Source: an uncultured Clostridia bacterium
Lineage (GTDB): Bacteria > Bacillota > Clostridia > Lachnospirales > Lachnospiraceae
Length of the DNA: 16,170 bases
Direction of reading: 5' to 3'
Assembly (NCBI GenBank): GCA_946186175.1
Contig: CAMHMG010000038.1
Coordinates: 1 to 16,170, forward strand
Part shown: positions 1-6,470 of the stretch, piece after piece
Position numbering within the stretch: the stretch's first letter is position 1
Layout of the letters: each line of letters opens with the position of its first letter
The notes under the pieces: generated by a model
Database searches by the model: none
Told to the model about the DNA's origin: nothing
Seen by the model: only the letters and a program-made list of their open reading frames with translations
Position numbers and translations under genes: made by a program

Positions 1-38
1 TCTCCTCTAAAACCATCTGTTCCAAAATATTTACCCAT
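1..38 (-). CDS. glmM: Phosphoglucosamine mutase GlmM, N-terminal 12 codons only
   Basis: Only the first codons are in the window; the gene continues past position 1. They read MGKYFGTDGFRG, the very conserved amino end of GlmM, which converts glucosamine-6-phosphate to glucosamine-1-phosphate for cell-wall precursor synthesis. The ATG is at 38-36 on the minus strand, with a perfect AGGAGG (complement of 44-49) six bases upstream. The catalytic serine and the later domains lie outside the window. It follows the lipid kinase gene on the same strand, separated by about 200 bp that hold a MITE-like repeat. The identification rests on a short but highly diagnostic peptide; another phosphohexomutase is less likely. 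Confidence 0.88.
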   Translation of the reverse strand, partial: MGKYFGTDGFRG

Positions 39-87
39 ATCTGCCTCCTGATATAAATGTTAATTACTAAAGAATATTTTTTGTATT

Positions 88-223
88 GTATCTGTTCAGG
101 TAGAATCTCGCATTTACTGCTAGATTCGTAGAAAAATGTATATTCCACGATACGACAGGCATACTGGAAGGTGCGTAAGCACTAAGCCTTTCGCGTATCT
201 ATGAAGCATAGCTGAATAGATAC
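88..223 (+). mobile_element. MITE-like element, copy A (136 bp)
   Basis: A non-coding 136-bp unit bounded by a 12-bp terminal inverted repeat: GTATCTGTTCAG at 88-99 and CTGAATAGATAC at 212-223, with one mismatch. The tetranucleotide TATT flanks it on both sides (84-87 and 224-227), as expected of a target-site duplication. It is about 90% identical by eye to copy B at 15283-15418 (13 differences over 132 aligned bases, no gaps). Three internal hairpins are visible: 103-112/118-127 (one mismatch here), a GGTGC-GTAA-GCACT hairpin at 170-183, and a perfect 8-bp stem 195-202/216-223. It sits between the lipid kinase stop and glmM and holds no ORF. Any mobilising transposase would have to be supplied from elsewhere. 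Confidence 0.75.
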
Positions 224-238
224 TATTTTTTTATTCAT

Positions 239-1123
239 TCATTTCTTGATTATATTAACTGCATGCTGCATATTAGTGATCTCTGCATAGGTTACACTTC
301 CTCCGAATTCACCATCTAAAGTCCACATAACTGCTTCCGGACTTTCAACCTTTACATGCTTTGCTTTAAACTGATACATATATTCCGGATTATATTCACC
401 CATGAAATACGAAGTGACTGTCGCCTGAAAATCTAATGGATTAGTCGGATATTTGACGAGTAATGCCTCAAACAGACCATCATCAAACTCAGCAAGCTTT
501 GCATTAGGACTTGGAAATCCTCCTACTGTAAGCGAATTAGTAACCATTCCAAGAATAAAATCATCCTCTATCACATTACCGTCATGTTCTATTTTCATAT
601 GGTGCGGCGTAAGATTAGATACACTTCTTATGCCTTCAAGCACATATGCCATATGTCCCAGATAATTCTTATACTCCTGGGGAGTTGTATATGTCACTTC
701 AGTAAATGCTCCAAATGCTGCAACATATACAAAGTTGTCACCGTTAAACGATCCTATATCTATAGGTTTGGGTTCATACTTGATAATTCGCTTTGCAGCA
801 CGAATATGATCCTTGGGAATACCAAGACTTCTGGCAAAATCATTAGTTGTTCCGCATGGAATATATCCAATCGGCGTATCACATCCACAATCCATGCATC
901 CGCTTACAACCTCATCTAATGTACCGTCGCCTCCGGCACATGCAATAAGATCATTAACCCATCCTTCTTCTGATACAATTCGTCTTGCGTCACCTCTTGA
1001 CTGTGTGGGATAAACCTTAACATTGTATCCACCTTTTACAAATATATCAACTATATCAAAGAGCTTACTTTTGATATGTTTTCTCCCCGCCGAAGGATTA
1101 AGAATAAACAACATATTTTTCAT
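239..1123 (-). CDS. Diacylglycerol kinase catalytic-domain lipid kinase (YegS/DagK/BmrU family)
   Basis: A 294-residue soluble protein of the diacylglycerol-kinase-like family, which transfers ATP phosphate to lipid hydroxyl groups; in Gram-positives members recycle diacylglycerol from lipoteichoic acid synthesis. Visible motifs are the N-terminal NPSAGR (residues 9-14), the nucleotide-binding GGDGTLDE (64-71) and GYIPCGTTNDFAR (86-98), all in the usual order. Length is normal for the family (about 290-310). The ATG at 1123 lies 12 bases from a GGAGG, a rather long spacing. A separate promoter with a perfect TATAAT lies upstream (1168-1196), so it need not depend on the que operon before it. 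The exact lipid substrate cannot be read from sequence. Confidence 0.9.
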   Translation of the reverse strand: MKNMLFILNPSAGRKHIKSKLFDIVDIFVKGGYNVKVYPTQSRGDARRIVSEEGWVNDLIACAGGDGTLDEVVSGCMDCGCDTPIGYIPCGTTNDFARSLGIPKDHIRAAKRIIKYEPKPIDIGSFNGDNFVYVAAFGAFTEVTYTTPQEYKNYLGHMAYVLEGIRSVSNLTPHHMKIEHDGNVIEDDFILGMVTNSLTVGGFPSPNAKLAEFDDGLFEALLVKYPTNPLDFQATVTSYFMGEYNPEYMYQFKAKHVKVESPEAVMWTLDGEFGGSVTYAEITNMQHAVNIIKK

Positions 1124-1167
1124 TTTTTCGATTATCCTCCAAAATGTATGAATATCGCAATTGTTTT

Positions 1168-1196
1168 ATTATAACTATTTTCTCAATATAATGCAA
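1168..1196 (-). promoter_or_regulatory. Probable sigma-A promoter for the lipid kinase gene
   Basis: On the minus strand TTGCAT (1196-1191) is followed by 17 bases and a perfect TATAAT (1173-1168). The -35 box matches TTGACA in only its first three bases, but spacing and -10 are ideal. Transcription would start near 1161, giving a leader of roughly 38 bases before the ATG at 1123. Confidence 0.5.
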
Positions 1197-1216
1197 TATC
1201 ATGTATCGATTTTATC

Positions 1217-1235
1217 GTATCTATTCGGCTATGCT
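1217..1235 (-). repeat. Possible MITE end remnant (copy D)
   Basis: GTATCTATTCGGCTATGCT at 1217-1235 matches the inverted right end of copies A and B (GTATCTATTCAGCTATGCT) at 18 of 19 positions. After this the sequence diverges and no opposite terminal repeat is present. It lies just after the queC stop codon. It may be a decayed end of the same element family; chance is unlikely but cannot be excluded for so short a match. Confidence 0.4.
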
Positions 1236-1264
1236 AAGCTCATCTGTCGTCCTTTCGGCTTGTA

Positions 1265-1939
1265 TTACTGCTTATAACGCGTCAGGAACTCGTTATATCC
1301 GTGTTTTCTAAGCTTACAACTTGGGCAGGTTCCACATCCCTCTCCCATAATACCATTATAGCAGGTAAGCGTTTTCTCTCTTACAAGCTCAAGTCCGCCA
1401 AGATCATCTGCCATTTTCCAGGTGTCCGCCTTATCTATCCACATAAGCGGAGTTTCTACACAAAAGGTATAATCCATCGCAAGATTTAAGGTTGTATTAA
1501 GCGATTTTATAAAAACATCTCTGCAATCAGGATATCCCGAGAAATCACTCTGGGAAACACCTGTGATAATATCGGTTATTCCCCTCTGCTTTGCAAATAC
1601 TGCGGCAAATGTAAGGAACAACATATTTCTGCCGTCTACAACACTGTTAGGCACTCCATCACCCGGTGCCTCTTTATCAACTTCAATATCCGTTCTTGTA
1701 AGCGAATTAGGTGCCAATTGATTAAGAAGACTCATATCAAGCACATGCCATTCTACATTCAGCTCATCAGTTATATCCTTTGCACATTCAAGCTCTTTTT
1801 TGTGTCTCTGACCATAATCAAAGGACAGCGCTATAACCTCTTTATAATTTTTTAATGCCCATAAAAGGCATGTTGTACTGTCCTGTCCGCCTGAAAAAAC
1901 AACAACCGCTTTTTCTTTATTCTTAGTGTTCATATTCAT
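1265..1939 (-). CDS. queC: 7-cyano-7-deazaguanine (preQ0) synthase QueC
   Basis: QueC converts 7-carboxy-7-deazaguanine to preQ0 using ATP and ammonia, the last step of preQ0 formation for queuosine. The 224-residue protein has the PP-loop ATP-binding motif SGGQDS (residues 16-21) and the four C-terminal zinc cysteines (Cys193, 202, 205 and 208, in CGTCPSC). Length is normal for the family. The start at 1939 is supported by GAGGAG about nine bases upstream; a second ATG two codons later (1933) is possible. It is the last gene of queD-queE-folE-queC, 27 bases after the folE stop. No convincing terminator was seen immediately after it. Confidence 0.95.
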   Translation of the reverse strand: MNMNTKNKEKAVVVFSGGQDSTTCLLWALKNYKEVIALSFDYGQRHKKELECAKDITDELNVEWHVLDMSLLNQLAPNSLTRTDIEVDKEAPGDGVPNSVVDGRNMLFLTFAAVFAKQRGITDIITGVSQSDFSGYPDCRDVFIKSLNTTLNLAMDYTFCVETPLMWIDKADTWKMADDLGGLELVREKTLTCYNGIMGEGCGTCPSCKLRKHGYNEFLTRYKQ

Positions 1940-1966
1940 AATATCTTTCTCCTCTTATATACTATT

Positions 1967-2545
1967 CTATCTAAGCATCTGAAGAAACCGGTTTTGAAGA
2001 CTTTCATCAGTCTCAAACCTTCCCCTGAAGGTTGTTGTCACAGTTCTTGCAGACGAATTCTTAATCCCTCTGGCCGTCATACAGCTGTGTGTTCCAACAA
2101 TATATACTGCAACGTCATCCGACCCTGTCGCCTTATTGATAACCTCCGCGACATCTGTTCCTATTCTCTCCTGAAGCTGTAGCCTTTTTGCAACCATATC
2201 AGCAATTCTTGCTATCTTACTTAATCCTATTACCTTCCCCTTGGGAATATAAGCAACTGACACCTGCATGTCATACATGAGTGCCAAATGATGCTCACAA
2301 TAACTGAATACATCTATATCCTTAACCACAACCATATCGTGTTTTCCATTTTCAGGTACATCAAAACATTTTGAAAACATTTCTGCGATCTCATCATTTG
2401 TATAATTCATGCCTTCAAATACTTCTGCGTACATTCTCGCAACCCTGTCAGGTGTTTCTGCAATTCCTTCCCTTTCAGGATCATCACCCAACGCTTCGAT
2501 TATTCCTCTGACATGTTTCCTGATAGCTTCCTGATCTATAGCCAT
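1967..2545 (-). CDS. folE: GTP cyclohydrolase I (FolE)
   Basis: FolE opens GTP to 7,8-dihydroneopterin triphosphate, the shared first step of folate and queuosine synthesis. The 192-residue protein shows the zinc ligands Cys83 and His86 in SYCEHH and Cys155 in GTHSCM, plus the family signature ARTVTTTFRG near residue 167. Length is typical. The ATG at 2545 has a strong AGGAGG seven bases upstream. Its place between queE and queC implies that it supplies dihydroneopterin triphosphate to QueD in this operon. It may also be the cell's folate enzyme, depending on whether another folE exists elsewhere. A 124-bp gap with a direct repeat precedes it, unlike the tight spacing of its neighbours. Confidence 0.95.
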   Translation of the reverse strand: MAIDQEAIRKHVRGIIEALGDDPEREGIAETPDRVARMYAEVFEGMNYTNDEIAEMFSKCFDVPENGKHDMVVVKDIDVFSYCEHHLALMYDMQVSVAYIPKGKVIGLSKIARIADMVAKRLQLQERIGTDVAEVINKATGSDDVAVYIVGTHSCMTARGIKNSSARTVTTTFRGRFETDESLQNRFLQMLR

Positions 2546-2581
2546 TTCAAACCTCCTAAAAAACTATATCTACAACAATAT

Positions 2582-2628
2582 ATCCATTAACAGATTTTAT
2601 CTTTACAACCATTAATCCATTAACAGAT
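2582..2628 (-). repeat. 14-bp direct repeat in the queE-folE gap
   Basis: ATCCATTAACAGAT occurs at 2582-2595 and again at 2615-2628, exactly 33 bp apart, about three helical turns. The 124-bp gap (2546-2669) is otherwise AT-rich with no ORF. A TATAAT lies just upstream of the distal copy on the minus strand, but without a good -35 box. The pair could be a regulator binding site or a local duplication; nothing in the sequence decides. Confidence 0.45.
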
Positions 2629-2669
2629 ATTATACCTATAAATATTACGCCCATTCATAATATATATAT

Positions 2670-3362
2670 TTATACACCCTTCATATCTGGGTCCCATATA
2701 TATTTATGCAACTGCAATTGAATATTAACCTCGTTTAATTTCTTTTCAACCATATAATCAACAATCTGTTTCGGCTCTATTTTACCAAAACACGGGCTTA
2801 AGAAAATCCCACATCCTTTTTCAATCAGATGATATCGTTCTATTACATCCTTAGCACTTTCAAGATCTTGAAAACTACCCACAACAAATTTGACAGTATC
2901 GTTATTCCTTACGATCTCGTAATTATGGAGACACATTGATTTCTCCATTCCACTTGCACCTGTCTTATAATCCAATGTAAATGACACATTGTCTTCAATA
3001 AAATCCTCACGTTTTGAAAAAAACGGTTCTATATCTATGCTGCCATTTGTCTCTATCTCAAAATTTATGTTTCTTGATCTGCGAAACTCCTCAAGCAGCT
3101 CCTTCATGCCCGGCTGTAGAAGCGGTTCACCGCCTGTCAGAGTGATATTCTTAACGCCTGAATTAGTTATCATGTCGAACAATAACTCTCCGGTATAATT
3201 CTCAAAGGCGACGTCCTGTTCATTAGCCCACTTAGTATCACAGTATTCGCATTTCAGATTACATCCTGCAAACCTAATAAAGTATGCTAGCTGACCTGCC
3301 CGTCTGCCCTCGCCATTAATACTCACAAAATGCTCAACAACCCGGAAACAGTTATCACTCAT
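2670..3362 (-). CDS. queE: 7-carboxy-7-deazaguanine synthase QueE (radical SAM)
   Basis: QueE is a radical SAM enzyme that contracts 6-carboxy-tetrahydropterin to 7-carboxy-7-deazaguanine. The 230-residue protein carries the CX3CX2C cluster motif CNLKCEYC (Cys34, 38, 41) and a glycine-rich TLTGGEPLLQ SAM-binding stretch. The start chosen is the ATG at 3362, preceded by AGGAGGAG eight bases upstream; the frame stays open 19 codons further, but that stretch overlaps queD and lacks a site. The start overlaps the queD stop by eight bases (ATGAGTGA), indicating translational coupling. The protein begins MSDNCFRVVEHFVSINGEG, typical of the family. Confidence 0.95.
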   Translation of the reverse strand: MSDNCFRVVEHFVSINGEGRRAGQLAYFIRFAGCNLKCEYCDTKWANEQDVAFENYTGELLFDMITNSGVKNITLTGGEPLLQPGMKELLEEFRRSRNINFEIETNGSIDIEPFFSKREDFIEDNVSFTLDYKTGASGMEKSMCLHNYEIVRNNDTVKFVVGSFQDLESAKDVIERYHLIEKGCGIFLSPCFGKIEPKQIVDYMVEKKLNEVNIQLQLHKYIWDPDMKGV

Positions 3363-3789
3363 CCTGATCTCCTCCTGAATAACCTGCACAGTTGTTGGGT
3401 GTTTCAAACACCTTGGCAAGGATTACATTATATCCGTAAGCTTCCATTTTCTCATAAAAATATTTTGCAAAATTCTCAGCAGTTGGTCTGAAATCAACAT
3501 TGACAATCTTAAATTCCTCTTCCTCAAGAGCCTTAAGTGTTTTCTCCTTGAGACTTCCCAACTCAATTATAAGGCAGTGGTCAAGATCATCACAAATATT
3601 TCCGAGATCATCTTTTAAAGTTTTGAAGTCCACAACCATTCCTCTGGTCTGTCCTTCTTGTTCTAATTCACCGGCAGCCACAGTAATCTCCACCTTCCAC
3701 CGGTGCCCATGTATGTTACTGCATTTACCTTCATATCCCTTCAAGAAATGTGCACTGTCAAAACACGCACTGCTCTGTAAAGTATACAT
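3355..3789 (-). CDS. queD: 6-carboxy-5,6,7,8-tetrahydropterin synthase QueD
   Basis: QueD, a 6-pyruvoyl-tetrahydropterin synthase homologue, converts dihydroneopterin triphosphate to 6-carboxy-tetrahydropterin. The 144-residue protein has the zinc histidines His14 (in DSAHFL), His27 and His29 (in NIHGHRW) and the catalytic Cys23 (GKCSN). Length is usual for bacterial QueD. The ATG at 3789 has GGAGAG about six bases upstream. It is the first gene of the que operon, preceded by a leader of about 170 bases containing a preQ1-I-like riboswitch and a long hairpin, and overlaps queE by eight bases. Confidence 0.95.
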   Translation of the reverse strand: MYTLQSSACFDSAHFLKGYEGKCSNIHGHRWKVEITVAAGELEQEGQTRGMVVDFKTLKDDLGNICDDLDHCLIIELGSLKEKTLKALEEEEFKIVNVDFRPTAENFAKYFYEKMEAYGYNVILAKVFETPNNCAGYSGGDQDE

Positions 3790-3856
3790 ATAATCTCTCC
3801 TTTATTAATTTCTAGCTCTTCGCTCTTCGAGCTTGATTCGTTAACTTTCATAGTAA

Positions 3857-3898
3857 ATAGACGCCCGGCACTAACCAAAGTCATAGCCGAACGTCTAT
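3857..3898 (-). promoter_or_regulatory. 13-bp hairpin in the que leader, candidate expression platform
   Basis: On the minus strand ATAGACGTTCGGC (3898-3886) pairs over 13 bp, with two G-U pairs, with GCCGGGCGTCTAT (3869-3857) around a 16-base loop. It begins five bases after the riboswitch tail. Loop bases 3880-3873 (CTTTGGTT) are complementary to riboswitch tail bases 3910-3903 (AACCAGGG), so two states are possible. Only a weak U-rich stretch (ATTTACT) follows, so intrinsic termination is plausible but not clear. It lies 67 bases before the queD start, too far to mask the ribosome site directly. Confidence 0.55.
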
Positions 3899-3902
3899 AT
3901 AG

Positions 3903-3946
3903 CCCTGGTTTTATTTATAGACAGGATGGTGCAAACGAACTGTCTT
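3903..3946 (-). ncRNA. preQ1-I-like riboswitch upstream of queD
   Basis: On the minus strand the leader reads in the order of the preQ1 class I aptamer: P1 strand AGACAG, loop TTC, a GTTT P2 strand, a C-rich loop GCACCATC, P1 partner CTGTCT, A-rich tail ATAAATA, then AAAC, which can pair with GTTT to make the H-type pseudoknot. The CACC loop and A-rich tail are hallmarks of this class, and preQ1-I aptamers typically precede que genes. The usual tail CTAA is replaced by AAACC, matched by a compensating GTTT in the loop. Assignment was by eye against remembered consensus; a covariance-model hit to Rfam preQ1 (RF00522) would settle it. Confidence 0.72.
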
Positions 3947-3965
3947 ATTATGTTATTCTAATATC

Positions 3966-3995
3966 CTTATATTCTTATCTATTCGAAACTGTCTA
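3966..3995 (-). promoter_or_regulatory. Promoter of the que operon
   Basis: On the minus strand TAGACA (3995-3990) and TATAAG (3971-3966) are each one base from consensus, spaced by 18 bases. The -35 box begins three bases after the thrC stop codon. Transcription would start near 3959, about 13 bases before the riboswitch, which fits a dedicated leader transcript. Confidence 0.6.
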
Positions 3996-3998
3996 CTC

Positions 3999-5486
3999 TT
4001 AAAGTCCAAGAATTTTTCTAACAGTAGCTTCCATCTCACTCTTATTACAAACAGTGTCATGAAGTACTGCTGCACTTCTTATGTCCTCGATTGCCTGAGG
4101 AATCTTAACTTTGGATAATTTGTTAAGCTCATCTACAAGTTCAAAATCGGACTGGGAAGCATATGACTTATCAATAGCCTCCATAACACTTCTTGTAAAC
4201 TTATACGGGCTTGCTGTTGACGCAATCACGGTTGGTGTCTCATCATTAGTATCAGCCTTATACTTCTCATATACGGTAGAAGCTACAGCTGTATGAGTAT
4301 CCATAATATATCCGTCTGATTCATATACACGCTTAATTGTCTCTGCTGTCTCTTCTTCTGTTGCATAATTGCCATAGAATTCAGAAAGCTTTGCTTTCAT
4401 ATCCGCAGAAATCTCATATTTTCCAGATGAGCTTAATGCATTCATTAATTCCTTATTCTTTTCTGAATCATCATCTGCAATTCGATAGATCAAGCGCTCC
4501 AAATTACTTGATATAAGTATATCCATTGAAGGCGATGAGGTTAATATAAACTCACGGTTCTTATCATATATACCTGTCTCAAAGAAATCATATAACACCT
4601 TATTCTCATTAGATGCACATATGAATTTCGCAATAGGAAGTCCCATCTCCTTAGCGTAGTATGCAGCAAGAATGTTACCAAAATTACCTGTCGGAACAAC
4701 AACGTTAATCTTATCTCCTGCCTTGATCTTGCCATCAGCCACAAGTCTTGTATATGCATATACATAGTATACCATCTGAGGGACAAGACGTCCTATATTG
4801 ATAGAGTTGGCAGATGAGAACTGATATCCCTTATCATTCATATCCTTCAACAGGTTCTTATCGTTAAACATATTCTTAACACCGGTCTGGGCATCATCGA
4901 AATTACCAACTATTCCAACAACGTAGGTATTATCACCCTTCTGTGTTACCATCTGTTTTTCCTGGATAGGGCTTACACCGTTCTTTGGATAGAACACGAT
5001 TATCTTTGTTCCCGGAACATCGGCAAAACCTGCAAGTGCAGCCTTACCTGTATCTCCTGAGGTTGCAGTAAGTATTACTATCTCATTAGTCACCTTATTC
5101 TTCTTTGCTGAAGTTACCAAAAGATAAGGTAATATCGACAAAGCCATATCCTTAAATGCGATAGTTGAGCCATGGAAAAGCTCTAAGTAATTAGCCCCTG
5201 CCTTATTTACCAAAGGCGCAATAACCGAAGTATCAAATTTATCATCATAAGCACTGTCAATACAGTGTTTGAGTTCCTCTTCCGTAAAATCCGAAAGCAT
5301 TCGGCTCATAACTTCATATGCAACCTGTCTGTAGTCCATCTTTGCAAGTTTATCAAGATCTACATCAAGCGCAGGGATACTTTCGGGAACATACAAACCG
5401 CCATCATCTGACAAGCCCTTTAATATCGCTTCTGATGCGGTCATCTTCTCGCTACTGTTTCTTGTGCTCTTATACATTACTGACAT
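3999..5486 (-). CDS. thrC: Threonine synthase
   Basis: ThrC makes threonine from O-phosphohomoserine with pyridoxal phosphate, the last step of threonine synthesis. The 495-residue protein has the N-terminal YKSTRN and SDDGGLYVPE stretches of the family and the PLP-lysine motif FHGSTIAFKDMALS (Lys112). The phosphate-binding TSGDTGKAAL and the later NSINIGRLVPQ motif are also present. Length fits the longer class of the family. The ATG at 5486 has AGAGG about eight bases upstream. It starts 34 bases after the 3D-domain gene stop, so the two are probably co-transcribed. No homoserine genes are adjacent. The que promoter begins right after its stop. Confidence 0.95.
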   Translation of the reverse strand: MSVMYKSTRNSSEKMTASEAILKGLSDDGGLYVPESIPALDVDLDKLAKMDYRQVAYEVMSRMLSDFTEEELKHCIDSAYDDKFDTSVIAPLVNKAGANYLELFHGSTIAFKDMALSILPYLLVTSAKKNKVTNEIVILTATSGDTGKAALAGFADVPGTKIIVFYPKNGVSPIQEKQMVTQKGDNTYVVGIVGNFDDAQTGVKNMFNDKNLLKDMNDKGYQFSSANSINIGRLVPQMVYYVYAYTRLVADGKIKAGDKINVVVPTGNFGNILAAYYAKEMGLPIAKFICASNENKVLYDFFETGIYDKNREFILTSSPSMDILISSNLERLIYRIADDDSEKNKELMNALSSSGKYEISADMKAKLSEFYGNYATEEETAETIKRVYESDGYIMDTHTAVASTVYEKYKADTNDETPTVIASTASPYKFTRSVMEAIDKSYASQSDFELVDELNKLSKVKIPQAIEDIRSAAVLHDTVCNKSEMEATVRKILGL

Positions 5487-5520
5487 GTTTCATCCTCTTT
5501 TCTTATATATTGATTCCGGC

Positions 5521-6411
5521 TTAATCGGCCAGAAATACTTCCATAGTTTTCTTACCCCATTGGGTAGCTTCTTTATGTGTCATGAAAAACAGGTCGATTC
5601 TCTTGCCCTTAATAGCACCTCCCCTGTCTTCAGCAACATACACCTGACCATTGAACACAACTCTTGTTCCGAAAGGAATAACATTAGTGTCTACGGCAAT
5701 AGTACGATTAGATGTAGGTATTGTACCACTTGATGTTCTGTTATGTCCTGAATATATACCACAGCATATCTTGCAGGTACAATAGGCTGTTATTACAAAC
5801 TTTCCAAGGCTTTCTCCATGACTGTCAGCAAATACCGGCGTTCCTACTCTTCCGCCGCTAGACGCAGTATCACCACTTCCGAAATCTGTTGGGAGAGAAT
5901 ATGCTGCATATTTTCTTTGGAGTTCAAGCTCTTTCTGTCTTGCAAGTTTTGCAGCGGCTGCCGCCTCGGCAGCTTGTTTAGCCTTTGCGGCCTTTTCATC
6001 CCTCTCCGCCTTAAGCTCGGCATAGGCTATACGATCCGCAGTCATCTCACTCATAGCAGTAAGATCATTGATAGCTCTAATCTCTTCCAAACGTTCATGT
6101 TCATAAAAGCTGTCAAGATAATCCATCTCTTTGACCATCTGTCCATCCATGAAGCCATATTTCATTGTTTCATAACTTACCTTAGAGACTTCTTTGAAAC
6201 TGCTTTCGCTATAGTTAAGATTGGTTGCAGCTGCAGAAACACTGGATAATTTGCCGGGTTTCTCACCCGCTGTAACAACAACTCTGTATCCAAAAAAACA
6301 TACTGCAATTGCAACAAGCAATAATACCACTATACCAATAATAGTTTTAATATTGATTTTGCCTTTCGTAAAATCACCTTCTTTTGCATTAACAGGCGTA
6401 ATATTTAACAA
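5521..6411 (-). CDS. Membrane-anchored 3D (Asp-Asp-Asp) domain cell-wall protein
   Basis: A 296-residue protein with one N-terminal membrane helix (about residues 23-46), an Ala/Glu/Lys-rich predicted coiled coil (about 128-168) and a C-terminal 3D domain (about 205-296). The 3D domain begins ITAYCTCKICCG and carries the three aspartates that name it, Asp241 (VDTNVIPFG), Asp262 (EDRGG) and Asp273 (IDLF). The fold is the MltA/YocH type double-psi barrel; relatives are peptidoglycan-cleaving or wall-remodelling proteins. The start is TTG at 6411: an in-frame stop lies four codons upstream and no ATG occurs before the membrane helix. A near-consensus promoter lies just upstream, but the ribosome site is weak (GGATG). 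The topology predicts an extracytoplasmic catalytic domain. Confidence 0.87.
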   Translation of the reverse strand: MLNITPVNAKEGDFTKGKINIKTIIGIVVLLLVAIAVCFFGYRVVVTAGEKPGKLSSVSAAATNLNYSESSFKEVSKVSYETMKYGFMDGQMVKEMDYLDSFYEHERLEEIRAINDLTAMSEMTADRIAYAELKAERDEKAAKAKQAAEAAAAAKLARQKELELQRKYAAYSLPTDFGSGDTASSGGRVGTPVFADSHGESLGKFVITAYCTCKICCGIYSGHNRTSSGTIPTSNRTIAVDTNVIPFGTRVVFNGQVYVAEDRGGAIKGKRIDLFFMTHKEATQWGKKTMEVFLAD

Positions 6412-6440
6412 ACATCCAACTTAAAAGCATATATAAATGG

Positions 6441-6469
6441 ATTATATTGTTTTTATTGATAAAAATCAA
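6441..6469 (-). promoter_or_regulatory. Promoter for the 3D-domain gene and probably thrC
   Basis: On the minus strand TTGATT (6469-6464), 17 bases, then a perfect TATAAT (6446-6441). It overlaps the end of the AP2-like gene region and gives a leader of only about 23 bases before the TTG start, matching the absence of a strong ribosome binding site. Confidence 0.65.
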
Positions 6470-6470
6470 G

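Noticed and set aside
3363..3419. N-terminal extension of queE by 19 codons
   Set aside because: It overlaps queD further, has no ribosome site, and the peptide is unlike the family; the ATG at 3362 has AGGAGG and the family start.
3857..3898. Calling the que leader hairpin a firm intrinsic terminator
   Set aside because: The stem is strong, but the following bases hold only three consecutive T, so I list it only as a candidate expression platform.
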